Assembly: GCF_013371215.1 (NCBI RefSeq)
Contig: NZ_JABWMH010000001.1
Location: 744,001-808,000 of the forward strand
Source of the DNA: Parasphingorhabdus flavimaris
GTDB taxonomy: Bacteria; Pseudomonadota; Alphaproteobacteria; Sphingomonadales; Sphingomonadaceae
Reading direction: 5' to 3'
DNA: 64,000 nt
The notes beneath the pieces were generated by a model. That model was not told where the DNA came from and did no database searches. It worked only from the letters and a program-made list of their open reading frames with translations. Every line of letters starts with the position of its first letter. Within the stretch, counting starts at the first letter, position 1. Below are positions 8,462 through 15,342 of the stretch, piece by piece. The position numbers were made by a program, and so were the translations under genes.

Positions 8462-10321
8462 TCAATGCGACTGATCGACTTTGTTAGTAATATCAGTGAA
8501 ATTCGGCCAAGTTTTCGCATATTCGAGAAATTCTGGTGACGAGCTGATGATCGTTAAGCGGCTACCTAGGCTGCTATTTTTGAGTCGCGTTAGGCCGGTA
8601 TAGATAAGCGCGATACTTCCAGCATCAGTCGTGGTTCCGACATGGATTACTAGTGATGGCGACTCCCATCCTTTGAAGCTGTGAAGCGTCGTGGCCTTTA
8701 TGCGGGCGTCTCCCATATAAAAACCCACTTTTTGTCGCCGCCTCTCCTGTACGTCCTCGGCAAAAGTCGAAACGCTTTTGACGCCTCGATCATTTAGCAT
8801 TTCAACGACACTGCTACCGCTAGCAACGTCGGCAGCGAGGTAGGTGATATCAGCATTGGCGAGATTTCCTGTTCCGGTGAAATGCATCATTCGTAGCAGT
8901 TCTTCTGTGCAGGCTTTGGCCGACTGCGGAGCCGCACATTGGACCCAACGCAATCGGCATGGAGCGAGATCGAATTCGCCCTGATTTTGCAGTGGTAGAT
9001 CGATCTCCGTTCCTGGCAGAAAACGATCAGCGAAATTACGAATCAGAGGAACCGCTTCGGGAGGCAACCGGTAACTGACATCAAGCCTTGACCAGTTCCC
9101 TCGAAATCCCGCGCCAGTCATTGCATCGTCGGTCCAATCGTCCGCCGTACCGTAAATGTTTTGTGTGGCATCGGCAGCCATAAGCATTTCACCACCGGGC
9201 TTGAGGAAGCGGCGTAATGTATTCCACCACAGCGGCTGATAATCCTGCCCCTCATCGACAAGAATCGCATCGTAGGTAGGTGCTTGCATCTCATCGGCGA
9301 TAGTAGAAACCAAGTTAGGTAACGACGTTTTCATAACGATGCTGGCGTCGCTACCTTTCCATAGGTCATCGTAGCGATCAGACCAACCTACATGCTCGCA
9401 AATGTCTCTGCACCAGCTATGAAAATTGGCAAAAACGATGTTTCGATAACTTTGCTTTTTCCGTAAATCGCGAACGATCAAATCACGCAGATAGTGCCAT
9501 AAGGTGATATTGAAGGTCGCCACGAGAACCGACTTACCTTCGTCTGCAAGCCTTGCCGCTCGTGCAGCAAGAACAAGTGATTTCCCTGATCCTGCCGGAC
9601 CTTTAATCCTCCGGAAGCCAGTATCTGTTCGGAAGTTAGCCAGTTGCCGCTGATGCGCGTTCATAACCAGCGGGCGGCGTTGAGTGACGGAGAAGTCAGG
9701 TTCCACTAGCCAACCACGCAAATCTTCGGCGAGTTCCGGCCGCATCAAAACCGAATGGCTGCGAGTTGAATCTGGAAACACATGGCTGATGTCCCTATTC
9801 CTGATCTCGCTCGCACCACTGATGGTCATGTACCGAGCAAGCTGCTCATTATCCTCGTGCTTGAGGAAAGGGTCAAAAAGCGAGCGCAAGCGCTTCCTGT
9901 CTGCAAAAGGAAAAATTACCCCAGCGGTAATTGCCCCGAAGCCCTTCTTTGCTGTTAGCCTTGGGCAATAGAGATTGAATATCGCTTCCCGGTAATATTC
10001 CGCTTTAGTGACGGGATTATCCATCTGCCGAGAAAACTCCTTGCCGTCTTTACGCGCCCAGAGTTTCGGCGGAGGACCTTGGCGAACGAAATATTCCATC
10101 GCATCAAGATCCCAGTCTTTCACCTCGAATACAGCAATACCTATCTGTGGATGCAGCAGCACAAAATCAGGTCGCAGACCATTTAGATGAGGCTGAATGT
10201 ATATTTCCCATTCAGGATCAAGCGAACTCGAAAACAAGTCGAACACCATTTTTTCACCCGCTGTCAACGGTTGGCGTAACTTTGGTAGCTCCGACAATGG
10301 TGGAGAAATTATTCTTTCCAA
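8462..10321 (-). CDS. NERD nuclease-domain SF1 helicase
   Basis: The 619-aa product starts with a NERD-type nuclease-related domain (about residues 20-130: GEKMVFDLF, RPDFVLLHP and AVFEVKDW, which carry the acidic and ExK residues of the PD-(D/E)XK fold). A UvrD-like helicase follows: Walker A GPAGSGKS near 240, Walker B LVDEGQDYQ near 355, ADATQNIYG, TLHSFKGWE and IYTGLTR near the end. The start is TTG at 10321, supported by AAGGACG a few bases upstream; no ATG lies close by. NERD-helicases process DNA and several act as single-gene phage defence proteins (the Nhi type combines nuclease and helicase similarly). The gene stands alone between the small-gene operon and fic, and is flanked by short related repeats. 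Confidence 0.85.
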   Translation of the reverse strand: MERIISPPLSELPKLRQPLTAGEKMVFDLFSSSLDPEWEIYIQPHLNGLRPDFVLLHPQIGIAVFEVKDWDLDAMEYFVRQGPPPKLWARKDGKEFSRQMDNPVTKAEYYREAIFNLYCPRLTAKKGFGAITAGVIFPFADRKRLRSLFDPFLKHEDNEQLARYMTISGASEIRNRDISHVFPDSTRSHSVLMRPELAEDLRGWLVEPDFSVTQRRPLVMNAHQRQLANFRTDTGFRRIKGPAGSGKSLVLAARAARLADEGKSVLVATFNITLWHYLRDLIVRDLRKKQSYRNIVFANFHSWCRDICEHVGWSDRYDDLWKGSDASIVMKTSLPNLVSTIADEMQAPTYDAILVDEGQDYQPLWWNTLRRFLKPGGEMLMAADATQNIYGTADDWTDDAMTGAGFRGNWSRLDVSYRLPPEAVPLIRNFADRFLPGTEIDLPLQNQGEFDLAPCRLRWVQCAAPQSAKACTEELLRMMHFTGTGNLANADITYLAADVASGSSVVEMLNDRGVKSVSTFAEDVQERRRQKVGFYMGDARIKATTLHSFKGWESPSLVIHVGTTTDAGSIALIYTGLTRLKNSSLGSRLTIISSSPEFLEYAKTWPNFTDITNKVDQSH

Positions 10322-10457
10322 GCGCCGTCCTTTTTCGCATTATGAAGTCAATATTTAACTCATCACTCTACTCTAACTGACGGCGAAACATTTCAAGCGA
10401 TTTAGCAATCAGCGGCATCGCGCAGTGTCAGTTTCCCTAACTCGATAATTCGAGATA

Positions 10458-10513
10458 CGTCACTACCTATTACATGCGCGATTGCATTTATGGATATTTA
10501 TGAGTATAAATAT
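10458..10513. promoter_or_regulatory. Candidate operator at the fic start (repeat flank and 8-bp palindrome)
   Basis: ATATTTAT (10494-10501) and ATAAATAT (10506-10513) form a perfect inverted repeat that covers the probable ATG at 10500. CGTCACTACC at 10458-10467 and the preceding region repeat sequence found near 8338-8372. Since the Fic protein carries a winged helix, autoregulation at this site is plausible but unproven. Confidence 0.4.
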
Positions 10514-11570
10514 GGATATGCCTATCAACATAGCCTCGTTGGCGATCACGCCGCAAATGCTCTCGCTGATTGCCGAGATCGATGAGTTCAAAGGCGCATG
10601 GCGCGCTTTGGGAACGCTTGCGCCTGATCGCCTGTCGGCGCTGCGGCGCGTGGCGACGATTGAAAGCATCGGCTCTTCGACGCGGATTGAGGGGAGTAAG
10701 CTGTCAGACAGCGATGTTGAGCGGCTGCTTTCCAATATTGAAATTCAAAACTTCGCCACCCGCGATGAGCAAGAAGTGGCGGGATATGCCGAAGTGATGG
10801 AAACCATCTTCGCATCGTTCGATGAAATTGCGCCGACCGAGAACCACATCAAACAATTGCACCGCGACTTGCTGGCGCACAGCAGCAAGGATGCGCGTCA
10901 TCGCGGCAGTTACAAAACCAACACCAATCATGTCAGCGCCTTCGACGCCGAGGGCAAGGAAATCGGCGTTGTGTTCGAGACGGCTACGCCGTTCGATACA
11001 CCGCGATTGATGGTGGAACTGGTCGAGTGGGTGAATAAGACGCTGGACCAAAAGCAGCTTCATCCGCTGCTTGTCACAGCGATTTTCATCGTCGTCTTCC
11101 TCGAAATCCATCCGTTTCAGGATGGCAATGGCCGCTTGTCGCGGGTGCTGACCACTTTGCTCTTGCTACGCAGCGGCTATGTCTATGTGCCGTATTCCTC
11201 ACTCGAAAGCGTGATCGAGGCGAGCAAGGAAGGCTATTATCTGGGGCTTCGCCGGACGCAGGGCACAATCCGCAGCGACGCGCCAGTCTGGGAGCCGTGG
11301 ATCATCTATTTCCTCCAGTCACTTCGGCAGCAGAAATCGCGACTTGAGGCTAAGATCAAACGCGAACGATTGATGACCCAGCGGTTGCCCGAACTCTCTG
11401 TGCAGATTCTCGAACTAGCGAAAGCGCACGGGCGGATCACCAACAGCCAGGTTGTGGAAGTGACGGGCGCAAACCGCAACACGGTCAAAAAGCATTTGCA
11501 GATGCTGGTATCGGATAACCACCTTGTCCAGCACGGTAGCGGCAAAGCGACATATTACAGCCGCGTCTGA
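10500..11570 (+). CDS. Fic family protein with C-terminal winged helix
   Basis: Fic enzymes transfer AMP or related groups from nucleotides to target proteins. The motif HPFQDGNGRLSR (about residues 204-215) is the complete catalytic HPFxDGNGRxxR. An inhibitory motif of the (S/T)xxxE(G/N) type is present as STRIEG at about 59-64, making this a class II Fic protein with an internal brake. The C-terminal 60 residues form a winged-helix-like segment (TNSQVVEVTGANRNTVKKHL). ATG at 10500 is chosen; 10512 and 10518 are alternatives and none has a strong ribosome-binding site. The gene is monocistronic. Fic-winged helix proteins of this layout are common in bacterial genomes and mobile elements; the target is unknown. 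Confidence 0.88.
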   Translation: MSINMDMPINIASLAITPQMLSLIAEIDEFKGAWRALGTLAPDRLSALRRVATIESIGSSTRIEGSKLSDSDVERLLSNIEIQNFATRDEQEVAGYAEVMETIFASFDEIAPTENHIKQLHRDLLAHSSKDARHRGSYKTNTNHVSAFDAEGKEIGVVFETATPFDTPRLMVELVEWVNKTLDQKQLHPLLVTAIFIVVFLEIHPFQDGNGRLSRVLTTLLLLRSGYVYVPYSSLESVIEASKEGYYLGLRRTQGTIRSDAPVWEPWIIYFLQSLRQQKSRLEAKIKRERLMTQRLPELSVQILELAKAHGRITNSQVVEVTGANRNTVKKHLQMLVSDNHLVQHGSGKATYYSRV

Positions 11571-11828
11571 CCGGGCATCGGCATATCAAGTGCCAACGAT
11601 AAGAATTCACACTCCACACAAAGCATCCCGACCGCGTATCAACACTTGTCCTTGATTGACGGAAATTGGCCGCTTGCACCGCCTTCATACGCGCAAGCAA
11701 AAAACCGGCGTTTCACGCCTACGGTTTCCATGAATGGAGCCTCCGTTTTTTGGCTTGCGCGCAGGCGGAGCGCGGCCTTTCTATGTCCGTCAGGACATTT
11801 CGCCTGACACTCAATCAGGAGAAAACCA
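11571..11828. other. 258-bp leader without a gene upstream of ssb
   Basis: No coding frame is supported. The 100 bases before the ssb start are moderately GC-rich and contain the ribosome-binding site AGGAGA just before the GTG start. Nothing else is recognisable. Confidence 0.5.
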
Positions 11829-12167
11829 GTGCAGAATATTGTAGAATTTCACATCATCGGACGGCTAGGCAAGATCGACGCAGCCGAGAAAGTCACCCAC
11901 ATCTCGGTAGCCGTTAATTACAACCGCCGCGAAGGCGAAACATGGAAGTCCGATCCGCAATGGCATCGCGTCACCCTGTTCGGCAAATTGCGCGATCGGC
12001 TCGCCAAAACCACCATCGGCGATCTTGTCCGAATCACTGGGCGCATCGGTCAGTCGAGCTACAAGGTCGAAGGCCAGACTCGTTACTCGGTTGACCTGAT
12101 CGCGGACGGTTTTGCAATCCTCGCTAAAGCCAAGGGGAGGCCTGCCGACGGAGAAGCTGGCGAATGA
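11829..12167 (+). CDS. ssb: Single-stranded DNA-binding protein (element-borne)
   Basis: The 112-aa product is an OB-fold SSB: N-terminal VEFHIIGRLG, the conserved W-x-D-PQWHRVTLFGKL segment near residues 38-55, GDLVRITGRI and a Y-x-V-x-L-IADGFAIL strand near the end. It lacks the long acidic C-terminal tail of chromosomal SSB, ending in DGEAGE, which still gives a short acidic tip. The start is GTG at 11829 with AGGAGA 8 bases upstream. Element-borne SSBs protect transferred single strands on arrival. A strong terminator follows directly. Confidence 0.9.
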   Translation: MQNIVEFHIIGRLGKIDAAEKVTHISVAVNYNRREGETWKSDPQWHRVTLFGKLRDRLAKTTIGDLVRITGRIGQSSYKVEGQTRYSVDLIADGFAILAKAKGRPADGEAGE

Positions 12168-12174
12168 GCATCCA

Positions 12175-12204
12175 GCGGGGCGGCTATGCCGCCCCGCATT
12201 TTCC
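12175..12204 (+). terminator. Rho-independent terminator after ssb
   Basis: GCGGGGCGGC (12175-12184) pairs perfectly with GCCGCCCCGC (12188-12197) around a 3-nt loop, followed by ATTTTCC. It starts 8 bases after the ssb stop. Confidence 0.8.
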
Positions 12205-12249
12205 ATCACAGCCAAAAGAGACAAGTTGTGGAAAGCTGGCATTAGCGGA

Positions 12250-12705
12250 TTACCATCGCTCCATCAGGCCAAAAAACCAGACGGTAAGCGCAATCGCAGC
12301 GAGCCAGATGAATACGACGGCAGCCAACCCCGCTTTTGACGTCGGTTTGCGGTGCTCAAGAGCCTTCGCACGAAGGTCGGCCATTATCGGTTCGGGGATG
12401 AGCTTGACCGCTGCCCATATGCCGAACGGCACAATCAATAGGTCATCGAGATAGCCAAGTATCGGTATAAAATCAGGAATAAGATCGATGGGGGAAAGCG
12501 CATAGGCGGCGACCGCAGCAGAGAGCGCCTTGGCATACCAAGGAACGCGAGGGTCGCGCGCGGCCAACCACAGCGCAATCACGTCACGCTTTAAGTTGCG
12601 TGCCCAAACTTTCAGGCGTTCCATCGTACCAAGCTCACTCATCTGTCTTGAGTGGCGCATACGGGTAATGTCCGCAATGTCCTCGACTAAGTTCATTACT
12701 TTCAC
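12250..12705 (-). CDS. DUF1232 (YkvA-like) membrane protein
   Basis: The 151-aa product carries the DUF1232 signature (YALSPIDLIPDFIPILGYLDDLLIV) in its middle, with a hydrophobic helix there and another near the C-terminus (VVFIWLAAIALTVWFF). The GTG start at 12705 overlaps the traG stop by four bases; ATG at 12696 is an alternative. It is the last gene of the traC-traD-traG operon. The family is small, membrane-associated and of unknown function, and it is often near mobile genes in sphingomonads. Confidence 0.8.
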   Translation of the reverse strand: MKVMNLVEDIADITRMRHSRQMSELGTMERLKVWARNLKRDVIALWLAARDPRVPWYAKALSAAVAAYALSPIDLIPDFIPILGYLDDLLIVPFGIWAAVKLIPEPIMADLRAKALEHRKPTSKAGLAAVVFIWLAAIALTVWFFGLMERW

Positions 12706-14219
12706 GGCGCATCGAACATCCCCGCAAATTCCTTATCCGCGTAATATCGCAACTTCCTGACGATCAGCGGACTTTCACCAACGCGCATTAGCAAAAGCGT
12801 ATCGGACGCAAGTTTCATTATCTCATTGGGGTCCATGAGATTGCGGGTGGCGAGGTGCTGGGTTTTACTCAACGACCGTTCAGGGTCTTTAAGCATCACA
12901 TCCTTTTGGCTCTGCCCGCCGGTTTCATAGGTGATGGTTTCGCGTCCCATCGTCTTCGACAGCATATCGGCGGTATCAAAATCATTGACCCCGAACGCTT
13001 GCAGCACACCGGCATTGGACAGGAACGTCCCTGCGCGGGTTCCATAGAGGCTGCGCAATTGGTGGATGTCCTGCAATATGGGCCAGAGTTGCAGACCGTA
13101 TCCAGCCATCAGACCCATAGCGCGCTCGATAGGTTGCAGCCGCCCGAGCGCGGCGAATTCATCAAGCAGGAACAAGACAGGGCGCTCCGGCTTGGCTGAC
13201 GAGCGCGCCATTTCATTGATGGATTGCGCAATCAGCAAGCGCAGCCAGCGCGAATATGTATCGAGCCGGTCGGGCGGCAGGATCAGAAACACCGTCGCCA
13301 CCTCGTCCTTGAGGTCGGCAAAGGCAAAGTCAGACCCGCCCACCACGGCTGCGATGCGCGGGCTATCAAGAAAATGGGTGTGCCGCTGCGCGCCCGACAA
13401 CACGCCTGCCGCTTCGCGGTGCGATTTGCTGAGGTATCGGTTAGCAGCTCGCGCGATCAATCCGCTCGCGCGGTCGCTCGCCTGCATGATCGTTAGCAAC
13501 GCCGTGAAGTCATCGGGAGCCAGCGTCAGATAATCCCGAACGCTGGTCAAATTTCGGTGCGCGGCATCATCATGGCAGACGACATAAAGGATGATGCCCG
13601 ATATGAGCGCTTTGGCTTCCTCGTTCCAATGCGCTTCGGTTTCGGCCTCATCGAACACCAGCGCATCGGCAAGCGTCATCGCATCTTCGGCCAGATCAAG
13701 GCTTTTGGCGTCAAGCTGGTCGAGCGGATTGTAACGTGCGCTTGTCTGCCCCGAGATACCGAACGGATCGAGGCAATGCACCGGCCCGAACGCTTCACGC
13801 TGGCGCAGCGTCACAAGGGCATTCTCCCCCTTGGGATCAATGCAGACCACCGACCGATTGGCGGTGAGTAGATTGGGAATGATCGTGCCCACACCTTTGC
13901 CCGAGCGCGTCGGTGCGATGGTGATGAGATGGGCGGGGCCATCATAACGGAGCAACCGACCCGATGTGTCGCGGCCAATCAGCAGATCGCCTTTGTTTTT
14001 CGCCAGCGCGTTCACGTCACTGCGCGATCCGAACTGGGCGGAGCCAAGTGTGGTATCGGAGCGACCGAGCCGGACCTTGAGGTAAATGCCCCCGATCCAA
14101 ACAGCAAGGCCACCGATCAGGATCAGCCAGAATGCGGTATGCGTTTTCGGCAACCACCAAGCGATAAGCAGCACTCCAGCGAACAGCAACAACGCGCATC
14201 CGTGAAGGCGGCTACTCAC
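12702..14219 (-). CDS. traG: Type IV coupling protein TraG/VirD4
   Basis: The coupling protein is the inner-membrane ATPase that hands the relaxase-DNA complex to the secretion channel. The 505-aa product has two N-terminal membrane helices (about 8-24 and 28-46), Walker A APTRSGKG near 103-110 and Walker B VLFLLDEFAALG about residue 345. It is shorter than the roughly 650-aa Ti plasmid TraG, missing part of the C-terminal region. It follows traC and traD on the same strand, the classic traCDG order, and reads away from traA across the oriT region. No mating-pair formation genes are present, so it would have to use a channel encoded elsewhere. Confidence 0.92.
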   Translation of the reverse strand: MSSRLHGCALLLFAGVLLIAWWLPKTHTAFWLILIGGLAVWIGGIYLKVRLGRSDTTLGSAQFGSRSDVNALAKNKGDLLIGRDTSGRLLRYDGPAHLITIAPTRSGKGVGTIIPNLLTANRSVVCIDPKGENALVTLRQREAFGPVHCLDPFGISGQTSARYNPLDQLDAKSLDLAEDAMTLADALVFDEAETEAHWNEEAKALISGIILYVVCHDDAAHRNLTSVRDYLTLAPDDFTALLTIMQASDRASGLIARAANRYLSKSHREAAGVLSGAQRHTHFLDSPRIAAVVGGSDFAFADLKDEVATVFLILPPDRLDTYSRWLRLLIAQSINEMARSSAKPERPVLFLLDEFAALGRLQPIERAMGLMAGYGLQLWPILQDIHQLRSLYGTRAGTFLSNAGVLQAFGVNDFDTADMLSKTMGRETITYETGGQSQKDVMLKDPERSLSKTQHLATRNLMDPNEIMKLASDTLLLMRVGESPLIVRKLRYYADKEFAGMFDAP

Positions 14220-14222
14220 CGA

Positions 14223-14618
14223 TCAATCCTCATCGCTTTGCGCATCAGCCAGCGGCTTATCTTGCGCAGCTTCGCTTTCGGAATCAAACGCCCGCTTGCC
14301 GCGACGCTTCCACAACGCCATCGCGTTAATGCCATCATCATCTTGTGCACGACCAGCAAGTTCAAGCATCGCGCCGTAAAGGGTAGCACGGTCATCATCG
14401 GTGAGTTCGACCAAGCCTGATTTCTGGACGAGGCCGCCCAGTTCGATCAGATGCCGTGTTCGTTCCCGTCGCTGCACCACCCACTCCCTTGTATCATATC
14501 GCCGCTGTCCAGCTTCAACCCGCCGCTTCGCCGCGAGGTTTCTAGTCAGCGCTCGATTGGTTATTACCAGCTTTGCGACGACCTTTGCGCCCGCGCTTGC
14601 CGAGAAAGGTCGCACCAT
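14223..14618 (-). CDS. traD: Conjugal transfer protein TraD
   Basis: The central segment RTRHLIELGGLVQKSGLVELTDDDRATLYGAML matches the TraD family of Ti-type mobilisation modules, small helical proteins between traC and traG. The long open frame from ATG 14618 overlaps traC by 77 bases; internal GTG codons near 14490 would give a product closer to the usual 70-100 aa and avoid the overlap, so the true start is unsettled. The C-terminus is acidic and low in complexity. The stop lies 3 bp before the traG start. TraD is thought to help traG and relaxosome function. Confidence 0.75.
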   Translation of the reverse strand: MVRPFSASAGAKVVAKLVITNRALTRNLAAKRRVEAGQRRYDTREWVVQRRERTRHLIELGGLVQKSGLVELTDDDRATLYGAMLELAGRAQDDDGINAMALWKRRGKRAFDSESEAAQDKPLADAQSDED

Positions 14619-14823
14619 CGGCGCGCCAGCTCTCCTTTACGGAATCGAGCTTGGCTTCCTGCACGCCTTGGCGAAGCATTCCAGCGATGACTTCAAGGTC
14701 AAGCGCGTCGGCTCCGGTCGCAACCACCAGCGCGCCAAGCTGTTCGACTTTTCGCGCCTTGAGCTTCTTCGCCTTGTCCGCGAGCGCTTTCAGTTCAGCA
14801 TCATAGTCCCGGACTTTACGCAT
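14542..14823 (-). CDS. traC: Conjugal transfer protein TraC
   Basis: The 93-aa basic protein begins with a charged coiled-coil (DYDAELKALADKAKKLKARK) and continues with LGALVVATGADALDLEVIAGML, the usual TraC pattern, and ends in a Lys/Arg-rich stretch (GKRGRKGRRKAG). TraC of Ti plasmids is an accessory relaxosome protein. It is the first gene of the minus-strand tra operon and starts about 115 bp from the predicted oriT, as expected. Confidence 0.8.
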   Translation of the reverse strand: MRKVRDYDAELKALADKAKKLKARKVEQLGALVVATGADALDLEVIAGMLRQGVQEAKLDSVKESWRADGATFLGKRGRKGRRKAGNNQSSAD

Positions 14824-14937
14824 CGCGTGTCTCCGTATATTGCCATTTAGACTCGCAACATATGCGAAAACCGTCTTTCAGACAATCGCTTCATAAAATC
14901 CAAGAACCAAGTCACATCAGAATTTCGTAAGTAATTT

Positions 14938-14980
14938 TGAGTGCGCGCTTATACGTTGTTGCCAACGTCGCTTAAAAGTG
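14938..14980 (-). other. Predicted origin of transfer (oriT), Ti/RSF1010 type
   Basis: Read on the minus strand, the inverted repeat ACGTTG-GCAA-CAACGT (14953-14968) is followed directly by ATAAGCGCGCAC. In Ti plasmids and RSF1010-like elements an inverted repeat is followed by TAAGTGCGCCCT, where the relaxase nicks. The site lies between the divergent traC and traA genes, the position of oriT in Ti plasmids. The exact nick (probably within TAAGCGCG-CAC) is inferred. Confidence 0.7.
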
Positions 14981-15008
14981 AGAGGATATAAATAGATCGG
15001 AGGTGCTG

Positions 15009-15338
15009 ATGCAGGTGCTCGCACTTGACCATGTTCAACTCGCAATGCCAGCGGGCGAAGAAGCAAGCGCTCGCGCCTTCTACGCAGGCATTCTTGGCAT
15101 CCCAGAGACGCCCAAACCACCTAACCTAGCTAAGCGTGGAGGTTGCTGGTTCGAGCGCGGTCTCTTGAAGGCTCATCCGGCCTTGCTCGTTCAAGGTTTG
15201 CGCGAGTTGATTGTGAAACTGGAGCACGCGGGTTTCTCTCCACAATCAGACGAACCGCTTGAAGGCTATGATCGCGTCTATGTCGCCGACCCGTTCGGAA
15301 ATCGGATCGAATTGATGGAGCCGCTTGCGGTCGGTTGA
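15009..15338 (+). CDS. VOC (glyoxalase/bleomycin resistance) family protein, compact form
   Basis: The ATG at 15009 follows CGGAGG (14998-15003). The 109-aa product has the paired VOC pattern: LDHVQLAMPAGEEASARAFYAGILGI at the N-terminus and VYVADPFGNRIELME at the C-terminus. Between GGCWFERG and KAHPALLVQ it is about ten residues shorter than related VOC proteins, which lose there a strand that usually carries a metal-ligand His. It may therefore be inactive or use another binding mode. It sits between oriT and traA, an unusual place, and its end overlaps the possible upstream start of traA. Confidence 0.8.
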   Translation: MQVLALDHVQLAMPAGEEASARAFYAGILGIPETPKPPNLAKRGGCWFERGLLKAHPALLVQGLRELIVKLEHAGFSPQSDEPLEGYDRVYVADPFGNRIELMEPLAVG

Positions 15339-15342
15339 TCTT

